A stretch of 31,936 nucleotides of DNA, taken from SICU01 sp038045445 (GTDB taxonomy: Archaea > Nanobdellota > Nanobdellia > Pacearchaeales > GW2011-AR1). The stretch covers positions 1-31,936 of the forward strand of contig JBBSYC010000025.1 in NCBI GenBank assembly GCA_038045445.1. The letters run 5' to 3'. A program made the position numbers and the translations under genes. Positions 14,375 to 23,302 of this stretch are shown one piece after another. Under the pieces are notes generated by a model. It had not been told where the DNA came from, did not search any database, and saw nothing but the letters and a program-made list of their open reading frames with translations. How positions within the stretch are numbered: the first letter of the stretch is position 1; each line of letters starts with the position of its first letter.

Positions 14375-15676
14375 TTAATTCCTACTGCCCCTATTTCTTC
14401 CAGACCTATTATCATCATCCTCATCAGAATCATCATCGTCATCTTCATTATCCTCCTCTGAATCATCGTCGGAGTCATCATCTTCAGATTCACTTTCAAA
14501 TTTAATAACTCCATCTACTTCAGAAGTGGAAACATTAAGCAATTTAGAGATATATTCAACTATCTCCTGTCTATCAGAAATACGAAGAATAAGTTCTTGT
14601 CTAAATCCTTCCCATTTAATTTTAACTTTAGTAACAATTATTCCATTTTTAGTTTTAGATTCAGCCTCTATCTCTCTTTCAGTTTCATTTCTATCATGCT
14701 CTTCTCTTACAACAAGAGCATCTAATACCTGTTCTTTAGTTAAACTTGCTAAATTAACAACTTCATTTTGCAATGCATCTTCAGATGTTGCATTTACTCT
14801 TGCCCTTAAAATAATATCCACACGCGTAATTGAATTTCCATCTTTCTCAATTATTTTTACCTTTATTCTAAGTCTATTGCTCTCAAAGTCTTCTCCAACT
14901 TCAGAACTCTCAATTTTAAGAAGTGTGCCAATTTCGGAATCGCTTATAGAAAATCTTTTTATAATCTCCTCAATCAACTCATCTCTTCCAATAGTTTTTG
15001 TAGTAAACTTGTGACCTATTTTAACGACAGAATAATCATCAAAAACAGAAGCTCTGACAATCTTATTTTCTCTTAATCTTTCAGATTCATCCACTATCTC
15101 CACTCTTGACCTTCCAGTTCTTTGTTCAATCTTTACCAAAGTTTTCTCTCTTTTGTCTTTTATTACAATTCTAACATCTCCAACTCCAGAACCAAGAGAA
15201 TCAACAAATTTCTTAAGCATGGCTCTCTGTTCATCAGACAAATCCTCCCTAGTACTTACTTCAACATCTAAATCATCTATAGCATCTTCTTGACTGTCAA
15301 CAAGAGTTTCAAGAGAACTAATACTATTAAAATCAGAATCATCTTCAGAGGACAGTTGTTCAATTTCATCCTTTGACAATCTCATATTTCTTTCATGTTC
15401 AGCCCTTGCTCTTTCAGCGCTATCAACATCTCCATTGATTAACATTTGTCTAACTTCAAGAAGTCTTTCATGAGCATTCTTCAACCTCTTTCTCTCTCTT
15501 TCGGCATCTCCAAAAGTAAGCGCAAGCTCAATTCTTTCCAAGGCTCTATCAATACCCCATACAAAACTATCGGGAGTAGTTCCTGCATCAACATCAGCCG
15601 GAAATTCAGCTTCCTGGCCTGCAACAAGAAAACTAAAACACACAATGAAGATAGCAACCGCAACTAATTTAATCAT
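14375..15676 (-). CDS. Secreted DUF5667-like protein with acidic C-terminal tail
   Basis: A 433-residue protein. Residues 1-20 are a Sec-type signal ending VAGQEAEF. PDSFVWGIDRALERIELALTFGDAER (about 36-61) matches the start of DUF5667 domains found in surface and secreted proteins; a helical, charged region follows with likely coiled coil to residue 150. The middle holds two similar repeats (TIGRDELIEEIIKRFSISDSEIGTLLKIES and ISDRQEIVEYISKLLNVSTSEVDGVIKFES). The last 40 residues are Asp/Glu/Ser runs closed by a basic RSGRNRGSRN tail. The acidic tail could bind Ca2+ or interact with basic surface proteins. The function of the family is unknown. Confidence 0.75.
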   Translation of the reverse strand: MIKLVAVAIFIVCFSFLVAGQEAEFPADVDAGTTPDSFVWGIDRALERIELALTFGDAERERKRLKNAHERLLEVRQMLINGDVDSAERARAEHERNMRLSKDEIEQLSSEDDSDFNSISSLETLVDSQEDAIDDLDVEVSTREDLSDEQRAMLKKFVDSLGSGVGDVRIVIKDKREKTLVKIEQRTGRSRVEIVDESERLRENKIVRASVFDDYSVVKIGHKFTTKTIGRDELIEEIIKRFSISDSEIGTLLKIESSEVGEDFESNRLRIKVKIIEKDGNSITRVDIILRARVNATSEDALQNEVVNLASLTKEQVLDALVVREEHDRNETEREIEAESKTKNGIIVTKVKIKWEGFRQELILRISDRQEIVEYISKLLNVSTSEVDGVIKFESESEDDDSDDDSEEDNEDDDDDSDEDDDNRSGRNRGSRN

Positions 15677-15717
15677 TAAAAATCAGAGCAAAAGAACTTT
15701 ATAAATCTACTCCTGAA

Positions 15718-15876
15718 TCAACCAATTATTTCATCTTTTAGGTCTACAAGGTCTTTAGTCAAATATTCTCTTTTCTCAGGTTTATGATTCTTCTTAAATG
15801 ATATAAACAAAAGCAAGAGTAAAACGACAGAGGATATACCAGTATTCATTAAAAGTATGTTTTCAATAGCAACCAT
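15718..15876 (-). CDS. Small single-pass membrane protein (52 aa)
   Basis: ATG at 15876 to TGA at 15718-15720. The protein has a hydrophobic segment at about residues 13-26 (ISSVVLLLLLFISF) followed by KKNHKPEKREYL and an acidic amphipathic end. By the positive-inside rule the C-terminus is cytoplasmic. It follows the GT9 gene by 26 bases on the same strand and may be the last gene of the argS operon. Length, membrane segment and lack of competing genes support it; no family is recognised. Confidence 0.5.
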   Translation of the reverse strand: MVAIENILLMNTGISSVVLLLLLFISFKKNHKPEKREYLTKDLVDLKDEIIG

Positions 15877-15902
15877 GGGTTCATAGAATTTATTCAGTAT
15901 AT

Positions 15903-16793
15903 TTAAAGTTTTTCTATCATCTTTTTCTCAACAGCTTCAAGAACATCTTTAACAGGTATAGAATTAACCAACTCCTCATGAAACTCCTTGCTGTAAAAGA
16001 ATTTTTCATAAAGGGAACTCACAATCTTAGTCATCCTTCCATAATCATATATCTCATAAGGAGATGTGCAATTAAACAAAGAGACTACTTTCTTTTTTAG
16101 AGCAAGAGCAATATGCATCCCAAGAGTATCTCCACAAACAACAACCTCACATGAGTTTATATCTTCAATATGCTCCATTAGTGTAGGTTTCATACCAAGA
16201 TTTCTTACCTCATATCCTTCATCTTCAAGAAGTTTCTTCAAAGTTTCATATCCAGACCATGCTTTGCTTGGCCAAATTCCTTTACATTCACTTATGATAC
16301 CAATAACACCACTACAAATCTTAGGCTCGTAACCCATGTCATACTCTTGTCCATTAAACTCTTTCCCAAGCATCTCAATAAAAATTTGAGCATGGGATTT
16401 CCTATTCTTTTTTTTAAGAGAATCAGCTCCATCTTTCCCATATATGCTTGCAAGAGACATATCAAACCACTCCTTGCCTTCAGGAGTATAATCAAAATTT
16501 TCATTTTTATCAAGATAAACCCCAATTAGTTTTCCAAAGCGAAATTTATCCAATGATTTGAGAATTTCTTTATCTTCCTCAAGGCTTAGTACAATATCAA
16601 AATAAATATCTTTCAAGCTTTCAACATCATTCATATTCTCAACAAATATTTTCTTAGTGATTTTATCCGATTGAAGCAAATCATCTGCATTTTTCTTAGT
16701 TATCCAATATATATCTCCCTCAATTTCATTAAGCAAAACAGTAGTTCTAACAACATCTCCTAAAGCTCCAGTCTTTATAATTAAAGTTCTCAT
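15903..16793 (-). CDS. Glycosyltransferase family 9 (heptosyltransferase-like)
   Basis: A 296-residue GT-B enzyme. The N-terminal MRTLIIKTGALGDVVRTTVLL is the GT9 signature (K-x-x-x-L-G-D-V-x-x-x-x-x-L). The C-terminal half has EVVVCGDTLGMHIALALKKKVVSLFNCTSPYEI, the nucleotide-sugar site of heptosyltransferases (GDTGPMHIA type). Family members add sugars from ADP-heptose or related donors to surface glycans; donor and acceptor here are unknown. It is a little shorter than the usual 320-350 residues. The start overlaps the argS stop by one base (TAATG), so it depends on argS translation. Confidence 0.85.
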   Translation of the reverse strand: MRTLIIKTGALGDVVRTTVLLNEIEGDIYWITKKNADDLLQSDKITKKIFVENMNDVESLKDIYFDIVLSLEEDKEILKSLDKFRFGKLIGVYLDKNENFDYTPEGKEWFDMSLASIYGKDGADSLKKKNRKSHAQIFIEMLGKEFNGQEYDMGYEPKICSGVIGIISECKGIWPSKAWSGYETLKKLLEDEGYEVRNLGMKPTLMEHIEDINSCEVVVCGDTLGMHIALALKKKVVSLFNCTSPYEIYDYGRMTKIVSSLYEKFFYSKEFHEELVNSIPVKDVLEAVEKKMIEKL

Positions 16794-18451
16794 TACATCT
16801 CCCTTAAAGAAGGTATTCCTAATAAGCGCAGAGAGTTCTCCATTACTTGCACAAAAGCCATTACAAGAGAAAGCCTAAAGCTCTCTTCTTCACTTCCAAT
16901 AACTTGACAAGCATGATAAAATTCATTAAATACTTGCGCAAGATTATAAGAATAATTTGCAATTAAGTTGGGTGAAGATTGTTTTGAAGCTTCTTTAACA
17001 ATTTCAGGCAAACGTCCCAATTCATTTATTAGTTTTCTTTCGCGTTCATCAATTGAAATTATCTTAAAAGTCTTTTTTAATTTTACTTTCCTTATTATGC
17101 TGTTTGCACGAGCCAGACTGTAAAGCAAATAAGGACCAGTATCACCTTCAAAAGAAAGAAATCTCTCTAAATCAAAAGTCATATCATGAGCCCTATAATT
17201 TTTCAAGTCTCCATAAAATATTGCGGAAATAGCTATCTTTCTAGCGCGTTCATCTAATTCTTTTCCCTTGATATTATCTCTCTTTTTTATTTCTTCTTTA
17301 GCTAAATTAATAGTTTCATCCAAAACTTCTTCCATTAATACGGTTTTTCCCTTTCTGGTTGAGAATTTCTTTCCATCTTGGTCCAAGTATAATCCATGTT
17401 CAACATGAAAACAATTACTTGACCAAGAATATCCCATCATCTCTAATATCTTGAATAGTTGTTTAAAATGCAATTTTTGTTCCTGTCCGACTTCATAAAA
17501 CATTTCTGAAAACTTGTATTTTTCATACCTGTCAATTGCAGCAGCCAAATCTCTTGTAATATATAACGTAGCCCCATCGGTCTTCTTTATTAGTGCAACT
17601 CCCAATCCATATTTATTTAAGTTAACAATCAATGCACCATCATCCCTTTCTATTAATCCCTTTTTTTCTAATTCAATAAAGACTTTTTCCATCTTTTTAT
17701 TGTACAAAGATTCTCCAGAAATAACATCAAATTCAATTCCTAATCTATTATATATTTCTTTAAAGTTTTTTATACTTATTTCTTTGAACATTTTCCATAA
17801 TTTAATAGCTTCTAAGTTTCCATCTTCTAATTTCTTAAACCAATCTCTGGCTTCGTTTTCATATTCTTCATTATTTCCCTTTACATATAACTCAAGCATG
17901 TATTTTATTGCATCCTTTTTAAGCTCACTTTTCTTTCCGAATTTCTTGTATCCCACAATCATTTTCCCAAATTGAGTCCCCCAATCTCCAAGATAGTTTA
18001 TTTTTTTTACACTATAACTCTCAAATTTTTTTATTTGTGCAATTGAATTGCCTATAATAGTGGACCTCAAGTGCCCTATTCCAAAGGGTTTAGCTATATT
18101 TGGAGAGGACATTTCCACAATTATCTTTTTTCCTTTTCCATCACTATTACTTCCATATTTATTTTTATCTTTAGAAATTCTATTTAATACATATTCGGCA
18201 TTTTTCTTAGAATCCAAAAAGAAATTTACATAAGGTCCAATAGCCTCAACTCTTTCAAAATTCTTTTTATCAATTTTACTTACAAGTTCTTTAGCAATTT
18301 CAGCAGGGCTCTTCTTCATGGTCTTTGATAGAATAAAACACGGGAAAGCATAATCTCCATGGCTCAACTCTTTAGGGATTTCAAGAATATTTTCAATAGT
18401 TATGTTGTCCAAACCAGTAATCTTCAAAGCAGAAATTATTTCAGTTTTCAT
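16793..18451 (-). CDS. argS: Arginyl-tRNA synthetase
   Basis: A 552-residue class I synthetase. The N-terminal additional domain recognises the tRNA D-loop region. SSPNIAKPFGIGHLRSTIIGNSIAQI (about 115-140) is the ArgRS HIGH region, GIGHLRS. FSTRKGKTV is the KMSK-loop equivalent, lacking the canonical Lys as in many ArgRS. The C-terminal DALR anticodon-binding domain includes SLARANSIIRK and FNEFYHACQV. It charges tRNA-Arg with arginine using ATP. Full-length and intact. It starts one base after the stop of the upstream membrane-protein gene, so both are in one operon. Confidence 0.97.
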   Translation of the reverse strand: MKTEIISALKITGLDNITIENILEIPKELSHGDYAFPCFILSKTMKKSPAEIAKELVSKIDKKNFERVEAIGPYVNFFLDSKKNAEYVLNRISKDKNKYGSNSDGKGKKIIVEMSSPNIAKPFGIGHLRSTIIGNSIAQIKKFESYSVKKINYLGDWGTQFGKMIVGYKKFGKKSELKKDAIKYMLELYVKGNNEEYENEARDWFKKLEDGNLEAIKLWKMFKEISIKNFKEIYNRLGIEFDVISGESLYNKKMEKVFIELEKKGLIERDDGALIVNLNKYGLGVALIKKTDGATLYITRDLAAAIDRYEKYKFSEMFYEVGQEQKLHFKQLFKILEMMGYSWSSNCFHVEHGLYLDQDGKKFSTRKGKTVLMEEVLDETINLAKEEIKKRDNIKGKELDERARKIAISAIFYGDLKNYRAHDMTFDLERFLSFEGDTGPYLLYSLARANSIIRKVKLKKTFKIISIDERERKLINELGRLPEIVKEASKQSSPNLIANYSYNLAQVFNEFYHACQVIGSEEESFRLSLVMAFVQVMENSLRLLGIPSLREM

Positions 18452-18452
18452 T

Positions 18453-18893
18453 TTAATTTAAACAGTCACTATATTTAAGCAATTTTCTATACTTTAGAAA
18501 TAAAGACACTTTACTTGAGAACATCTCAATATTAACTTCATTTTCTGCATGAGCTTTCCTTACAGCTTCGCAAAGACCAACCACCCCTATAATTTTTTCA
18601 TACCCCTCTGGAAGAGAAATAATAATGTCTTCATCAGACAATTCTTCTTTAAGGTACACGTTTCGCCCATCTATTTCATAAAAAAGAGAACCGATTTTAA
18701 TTCCAATGGATGCATCTCTTGGAAGCGCCGAAATTAAAGGGTGGGTCTCCAAATATGTAGGAAATGACCCTGCCTCAACAACAAGACCTGTTGCTTCATT
18801 GAGCTTACCCTTAAAGGAATCTATAAACATAAACATTCCAAGGGCAAGTCCAAGAAATAAGATAACACTAAACACTAACAATTTGGCAGACAT
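18453..18893 (-). CDS. Membrane-anchored protein of unknown function, first gene of the argS operon
   Basis: A 146-residue protein with an N-terminal membrane segment (about residues 4-24, KLLVFSVILFLGLALGMFMFI). A soluble domain follows with a short strand-rich core (ASIGIKIGSLFYEIDGRNVYLKEEL) and a helical, two-Cys C-terminus. The likely topology puts this domain outside. It is one base from argS and divergent from the tRNA-Thr gene; CATAAAATCTAAAAA near 18913-18928 could be its TATA region. I do not recognise the family. Confidence 0.65.
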   Translation of the reverse strand: MSAKLLVFSVILFLGLALGMFMFIDSFKGKLNEATGLVVEAGSFPTYLETHPLISALPRDASIGIKIGSLFYEIDGRNVYLKEELSDEDIIISLPEGYEKIIGVVGLCEAVRKAHAENEVNIEMFSSKVSLFLKYRKLLKYSDCLN

Positions 18894-18928
18894 ACAATTT
18901 AAAAAACAAGCGGGTTTTTAGATTTTAT

Positions 18929-19002
18929 GCCTCTGTAGCTTCAATGGTTAGAGCACCGCTTTCGTAAAGCGGGGGTTGAGGGTTCAATTCCCTCCAGAGG
19001 CT
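18929..19002 (+). tRNA. tRNA-Thr (anticodon CGT)
   Basis: A complete cloverleaf: acceptor GCCTCTG/CAGAGGC, D arm GCTT...GAGC, anticodon arm CCGCT-TTCGTAA-AGCGG with anticodon CGT (reads ACG, Thr), five-base variable loop, and T arm GAGGG-TTCAATT-CCCTC. The discriminator base is T. No CCA is encoded and no intron is present. A TATA-like AATTTAAAAAAC lies about 26 nt upstream (around 18897-18908). Confidence 0.96.
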
Positions 19003-19054
19003 TATAACTCAAACTAAATAGAATATTTATAAGTATAAATCTCCTATCTTTATT

Positions 19055-19231
19055 ATGAACTTCAAACTAACAAAATGGAAATTAATTGTCTTAATACTCC
19101 TTATTATTCTCGATTCTGTATATTTTCATTATTTTTCTGCAGATAAGGACTCAAACTTAGTAATAACTCTTGCTCCCAGTATTTTTGTGTATCTAATTTG
19201 GAGTTTGTTTGAAAAGAATAGAAATGGATGA
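19055..19231 (+). CDS. Small two-segment membrane protein (58 aa)
   Basis: ATG at 19055 to TGA at 19229-19231. A basic N-terminus (MNFKLTKWK) leads into a hydrophobic stretch (LIVLILLIILDSVYF). A polar link SADKDSN and a second hydrophobic stretch (LVITLAPSIFVYLIWSLF) follow, then a basic end EKNRNG, giving a hairpin with both ends in the cytoplasm. TATTTATAAGTATAAAT at 19024-19040 is a good TATA region about 20-28 nt before the ATG, so the mRNA would be leaderless. Follows the tRNA gene on the same strand. No family recognised. Confidence 0.55.
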   Translation: MNFKLTKWKLIVLILLIILDSVYFHYFSADKDSNLVITLAPSIFVYLIWSLFEKNRNG

Positions 19232-19285
19232 TTGGTTTAATCTATCGAGAGGAAAATAATTGTCGGATGCTACAGTAAGTTTCTT

Positions 19286-20737
19286 TTACTTATTTTTGTA
19301 AATAGAATTAACTTCTGAATCTTCTGAACAATTGTAATAAGGAATATACTCTTTTTTTAGTATTTCCTTTAAGTTTTGCCATTTTTCAGTTTCAAAGCCA
19401 GAATTAAATTTTAGAAATACAATATAAACAGGTTTATGTGAAGAATCAACAAATTGCTTTAGATTTTGCTCGTTTAAATTATCTGGATAAAATGCGCTTT
19501 CTTTATGTGTAAAATAATAAATTAGGGAGGGGTTCTCACTCAGTGTAACAAAGTCTTCTTTAATATTGTTAAGTTGATCCATAGTTTTGAGAAAGCATTT
19601 TGTATTTGTATTGTAATATGTAGCTATATTGCTATTGAATGATTGAAAGTTAGTAAAAAGCAAAAACCCAATAATCAGAATAAAAACAATCTTTTCATAT
19701 CGTTTAATCTTTGCTATAAAAAAACCACAAATTAAACAAATCGCTGGTATGATTGGAAGAATAAATCTATCCTCTTTATGAGGCATTATAGAGACCATTA
19801 AAAAAAAGAACCAGAACCAGATTAAAAGTAGGTAAATTTGTTTATATTTATATTTTTTTGAATAGCAGAGAAAAGCTAAAGAAACAATGAAAAGCACGGA
19901 GACTATAGAGAGCATGTACCACCCATATCGTAAAAAGAAATACCAAGCTTGCACTCCGCCCCAATAAGTAGATGCCTTGAAACCATGAATGAACGCTCCC
20001 AAGGGATTGCCGTAAGAAGCAAGCCCATAGAAAAATAATGGAACTAATGTTAAAAAGAAAACAAGAATAGCAAGCCATAGGTCTTTATCTCTTACAAATC
20101 TAAATGATTTGTCTCTGATTAATAGGTAGATAGGAAATAGGGGCATAACCCATAAAATCGTATATCTAGAAAGTAAAGCGACGGCTAAAACAAAACCAAA
20201 AATAATCTTATACTTTTTGGAATTTTCTTCAACCCCCTTAATAAAACAATAAATAACCAGAACGATGAAAAATGTTGCTAGAACATCATTTAATACTTTA
20301 CCACTATATAAAACATGAACTGGAACAAATGCAAGTAAAGAAGCTGAATACAAACCAACTTTTTTATTAAATAGTTTATGGCCTAAAAGATAAACTAAAG
20401 CAACAGTTAAAGCTCCTACAACTGGTATTAAAAAGTCTATTAAGAAATCTATCTTAAAAAGATAAAATAAAGAAAGTATATATGGCAACAGTGGTGGTCT
20501 AAATCCTGCCTTAGGCCATAACCCTCCTGGAACAAAATCACTCCATCCATGATTTGCAAAAGAATAATCTAAAGGATTTATACTCAAATCATGTCCCAAG
20601 TTTACGTAAACTGTTTCATCCCAGAATTTTATTGGAGAGACAAAAGTAAACCCTATTCTAATAATTAAGGCAAGAATAATAACTAATATTAAAACTCTAT
20701 TCTCTTTAACTTTTGTTTTTATTTTTTGAATGTCCAT
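19286..20737 (-). CDS. GT-C family glycosyltransferase, PMT/ArnT-like
   Basis: A 483-residue polytopic membrane protein with about 11-12 hydrophobic segments. The first luminal loop has FWDETVYVNLGHDL, the acidic D-E motif of GT39/GT83 enzymes that use polyprenyl-phosphate sugars. This is followed by GWSDFVPGGLWPKAGFRPPLLPYILSLFY, another family hallmark (RPPL). C-terminal about 90 residues form a soluble extracellular domain. It probably transfers a lipid-linked sugar to protein or glycan on the outer face, so it may decorate pilins, which is inference. The start overlaps the GtrA-like gene end by 19 bases. Confidence 0.85.
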   Translation of the reverse strand: MDIQKIKTKVKENRVLILVIILALIIRIGFTFVSPIKFWDETVYVNLGHDLSINPLDYSFANHGWSDFVPGGLWPKAGFRPPLLPYILSLFYLFKIDFLIDFLIPVVGALTVALVYLLGHKLFNKKVGLYSASLLAFVPVHVLYSGKVLNDVLATFFIVLVIYCFIKGVEENSKKYKIIFGFVLAVALLSRYTILWVMPLFPIYLLIRDKSFRFVRDKDLWLAILVFFLTLVPLFFYGLASYGNPLGAFIHGFKASTYWGGVQAWYFFLRYGWYMLSIVSVLFIVSLAFLCYSKKYKYKQIYLLLIWFWFFFLMVSIMPHKEDRFILPIIPAICLICGFFIAKIKRYEKIVFILIIGFLLFTNFQSFNSNIATYYNTNTKCFLKTMDQLNNIKEDFVTLSENPSLIYYFTHKESAFYPDNLNEQNLKQFVDSSHKPVYIVFLKFNSGFETEKWQNLKEILKKEYIPYYNCSEDSEVNSIYKNK

Positions 20738-21126
20738 ATTTTATTGCCTAAAAAGTTTACTACTAAAGAAAAACCAGTAGCAATAATTTGAGACAAGATA
20801 TACCAAATCCCAAAGAACTCTGTAACTGCATACAATAAGGATAAATTTATTAGGGCTGCTAAAGTACTAACAATAAAAAACTTACTATATCTAAAACCTG
20901 TCTTAAATTTAATATCTTCTTTAAAAGTCCACATGGTGTTCATGATAAAACTATTTGTAACTGCAAAGATAAAAGCTATGAGCGAAGCTAAGACATAATA
21001 AACCGATAAATATTCTACTAAAGCATAAAGAAGAATTAAGTGTATAAGGGTGTTTACTATGCCAACTATTGCAAATTTTACAAATTCAAAGGAGATTTTT
21101 TTACCAAAAAAGGTTAAACCTTTCAT
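20719..21126 (-). CDS. GtrA-like membrane protein
   Basis: A 135-residue protein with four membrane segments. FVKFAIVGIVNTLIHLILLYALVEY at the start and NSFIMNTMWTFK / VVNFLGNKIWTFKK in the two halves (a twofold repeat) match the GtrA/DPMS membrane-domain family. Such proteins help move undecaprenyl- or dolichol-linked sugars across the membrane. Coupling to the downstream GT-C gene by a 19-base overlap fits supply of a lipid-linked sugar to that transferase. Confidence 0.85.
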   Translation of the reverse strand: MKGLTFFGKKISFEFVKFAIVGIVNTLIHLILLYALVEYLSVYYVLASLIAFIFAVTNSFIMNTMWTFKEDIKFKTGFRYSKFFIVSTLAALINLSLLYAVTEFFGIWYILSQIIATGFSLVVNFLGNKIWTFKK

Positions 21127-21351
21127 AAGGGAGACAATAGGTTATAGATTTTAAATGTTGATGGAAGTCCTCTTTTAGCCCATAGATATATATTGCTTCA
21201 ATAATTTCTAATTATTGATAGTGCTCAAAAACTTTGTTTTTGACATGGGGTGTTGCATCGATTTTTTGATATCTTTCGATTATCTTTATCATCAGTAAAA
21301 ATAACGCCAGGAACACACTGGAGACACTTCTGTCCGAACCGGAAAATATAC
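21127..21351. other. Intergenic region with hairpin and remnant of the 190-bp repeat
   Basis: About 225 bases with no gene. TCAAAAAC-TTT-GTTTTTGA at 21225-21243 is a perfect 8-bp hairpin. At 21255-21270 the sequence GCATCGATTTTTTGAT equals the right end of the 190-bp repeat, preceded by a similar GGTGT; the rest of the repeat is missing. The cassette-like palindrome (site A) starts at 21301. This point marks the change from envelope genes to the accessory island. Confidence 0.6.
21301..21342 (-). repeat. attC-like site A, after the AbiEii gene
   Basis: Plus-strand ATAACGCCAGGAACACA at the left. In gene sense this reads TGTGTTCCTGGCGTTAT and ends the site, as R' of an integron attC does. The gene-proximal half has CCGGTTCGGA. 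Inner arms CCAG/CTGG (21307-21320) and GGA/TCC can pair. The shared core with sites B and D is CGCC-(C/A)-GGA-(C/A)-CA. A matching R'' (ending AAC) is not clear. Confidence 0.4.
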
Positions 21352-22278
21352 TTATGGACGAATTACCAAAAAAGCCTTACAAATATCAATAAGTAAGGGT
21401 TTTACCCTTTCTTTGAATTCTTCAAATTCTTTCTTGTCATAATGAGATATTGCAAGCTCTTCTATCTTTTCCTCGCTTACAAAGAATTTACCATTTTGAA
21501 GAAGATCAAGCTTTTCCTTAATCAATCCAGTTAGATCCTTTTTGATAAGAGAAGAGTTACTTATCTTCTCAACAATCTCATTTATGTCTGCTTTAAGAGA
21601 ATCTTTTATCAAAAACAAGTCAAACAAGTCTCTTTCTTGAAGCTTTTTTCTTGTTAAAGTGGCCCTATACTTCTCTAATGTAATTTCTTTTAGTGAATAA
21701 CTCATGACATTGAAGTTTTTTATGTCAAGCCCAAGCGTAAATAATATCTCCCTTGAGTCAAACAAGTCCGTTATTGCTCTGACTGAAACTTTTTCTGGAG
21801 AACCATTCATTTTTTCGATAAAGTTTATCTCGACTTTTATGTACTTACTATCTGTATAATATATCTTGAATGTATAAACAGTTCTTCCGCTTAACATTTT
21901 ACAATATTTTTTATTACTTCTATCTGTGCTGAAATTAAGCCCCAGAGTATCTGCAATTTCTTTTAATTGAGGGACAAATTTATCAAGAAAAGCCTTAACT
22001 TTCCTTTCTCTTGCATTTCTTGTTAACCCTCTTATAATTCCTGAATCTCTAAAAACAAAATCGATATCTTCAGAGAATCGATGATATTTGAGATAATTTC
22101 TAGAAAGAAGAGTTCCGCCCTTGAAGATTAATTCATTTCCAAGACCTTTCTTCTCAAATTCTGCTAAAATCAAAGTTAAAAGAAGATCTTTCTCCAAAAT
22201 ATCTTCCTGATTATTTAAATCCAAACTTTTCTTTATTTGTTCTACATATCTGCTTAGGTTAATCTCTTGCCAACCCAT
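21352..22278 (-). CDS. AbiEii/AbiGii-type nucleotidyltransferase toxin
   Basis: A 308-residue protein. FKGGTLLSRNYLKYHRFSEDIDFVF (about 52-76) contains the GG-T and D-x-D motifs of the DNA polymerase beta-type nucleotidyltransferase fold. YIKVEINFIEK and EKYRATLTRKKLQERDLFDLFLI are later family blocks. AbiEii relatives transfer nucleotides, for example to tRNA ends, and act with AbiEi in type IV toxin-antitoxin and phage-abortive systems. It overlaps the upstream gene by 25 bases, the normal antitoxin-toxin order. Confidence 0.88.
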   Translation of the reverse strand: MGWQEINLSRYVEQIKKSLDLNNQEDILEKDLLLTLILAEFEKKGLGNELIFKGGTLLSRNYLKYHRFSEDIDFVFRDSGIIRGLTRNARERKVKAFLDKFVPQLKEIADTLGLNFSTDRSNKKYCKMLSGRTVYTFKIYYTDSKYIKVEINFIEKMNGSPEKVSVRAITDLFDSREILFTLGLDIKNFNVMSYSLKEITLEKYRATLTRKKLQERDLFDLFLIKDSLKADINEIVEKISNSSLIKKDLTGLIKEKLDLLQNGKFFVSEEKIEELAISHYDKKEFEEFKERVKPLLIDICKAFLVIRP

Positions 22279-22850
22279 TTCGGATACCTCTTTGAGTATT
22301 TTTGAGTATTTTTTACTCTTATTAAGCTATTAGTTTCACCAAAATAGACTTTATCCAAATAGGTCTTTGCAGGATCCGAATAGAAATAAGAGATATTGTT
22401 TTTTGTTTTGGATTCTTTTAGCCCAAAAACAAGATTCTCTTTGGTTTTTATGAATCTTATATTTAATCCAACTACTCTTCTCCCCCCACTAATTCTGGTA
22501 TTTATTATATTAATCTTATTAGGGGTTTGCCATGTTTTCCCCTGTTCATAGATTGCAGTATTAAGACCAAGATACCATTTTATCTTTTCCTTATTTAGTA
22601 CCCAAAATAGAAGTTCTCTGTCTGAATATTGAGAATAACCTCTCTTTCTTTCATCATAAGAATTAATATAATAGTAGCCAAGAAAGATTCTTTTTATATA
22701 TTTATTTTTAGACAAGTCTGCAATTAAACTCTTGTGACTAATACTTGGCTTGATTTTCTTATATTCTTCAAATAAATTCATTATCTCTTTTTTCGTGAAG
22801 ATTTTGCCCCTATTTATTAGTGCTTCATGTATACTATTTATTGAGTTCAT
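22254..22850 (-). CDS. AbiEi-like antitoxin (winged helix)
   Basis: 198 residues from ATG at 22850. A longer frame reaches 22943, but a strong TATA box (TTTATATA, complement of 22872-22879) sits about 26 nt before 22850, so the shorter, leaderless start is preferred. The N-terminus (FTKKEIMNLFEEYKKIKPSISHKSLIADLSKNKYIKRIFLGYYYI) is a winged-helix domain. The rest resembles the AbiEi C-terminal domain (WYLGLNTAIYEQGKTWQTPNKINIINTR). It should repress its own promoter and neutralise AbiEii. Confidence 0.75.
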   Translation of the reverse strand: MNSINSIHEALINRGKIFTKKEIMNLFEEYKKIKPSISHKSLIADLSKNKYIKRIFLGYYYINSYDERKRGYSQYSDRELLFWVLNKEKIKWYLGLNTAIYEQGKTWQTPNKINIINTRISGGRRVVGLNIRFIKTKENLVFGLKESKTKNNISYFYSDPAKTYLDKVYFGETNSLIRVKNTQKYSKRYPKWVGKRLT

Positions 22851-22867
22851 AAATGCAATATGAACTA

Positions 22868-22882
22868 ATATTATATAAATCT
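22868..22882 (-). promoter_or_regulatory. TATA box of the AbiE pair
   Basis: On the minus strand AGATTTATATAATAT, a near-consensus archaeal TATA element, lies about 26 nt upstream of the ATG at 22850. It decides the start codon of the antitoxin gene. Confidence 0.6.
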
Positions 22883-22943
22883 TTCGTGCTGTTTCAGAAA
22901 TAGGTATTTTCTGCCTATTTTTAAAATAAGAATAAACTACCAC

Positions 22944-23302
22944 ATTTAACAGTTTTAGAAACTAATGACTCCAATTAATAAGATTATCGATTAAGTTCAA
23001 CGTCTAGTTTTTCAAAATTTCGTTTTTGTCGTCGGTAATATTACGCCCGGACCAGCATTAGTACGGTTTTGAGTTTTTAGTGGGCTGTTTTATTTCAAAG
23101 TGTATCTTGATAGAACACTTTGAGATCCAAAAGTCTAAACAAAGAACTCAAAGACTTTTTGATGTACGAGTTTAGTACAACATTTCTTTGGCGTTAAGGA
23201 TTTATAAGGATTGTCGAGATGGAATGTATCTATATTTCACAACTTACCCACTACAATCTAAAAAGTTAATGTAGAGGGTAAAACCATCGGAGGGAAGGTA
23301 AT
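22944..23302. other. Gene-free region with two terminator-like hairpins
   Basis: 359 bases without a convincing gene. Besides cassette-like site B (23037-23073) it holds TCAAAGTGT (23095-23103) with ACACTTTGA (23115-23123), then AAAAGTCT (23129-23136) with AGACTTTT (23152-23159) closed by ATC/GAT, and GTAC..GTAC at 23164-23178. These lie 3' of the Fic gene on the minus strand and could end its transcript. Confidence 0.5.
23037..23073 (-). repeat. attC-like site B, between Fic and the AbiE pair
   Basis: Plus-strand ATTACGCCCGGACCAGCA, then TTAGTACGGTTTTGAG. In gene sense it begins CAAAACCGTAC and ends TGCTGGTCCGGGCGTAAT, with GTA where site D has GTT. CCGTAC/GTCCGG can pair imperfectly. Same core as site D over the 12 bases ACGCCCGGACCA. 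Confidence 0.45.
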
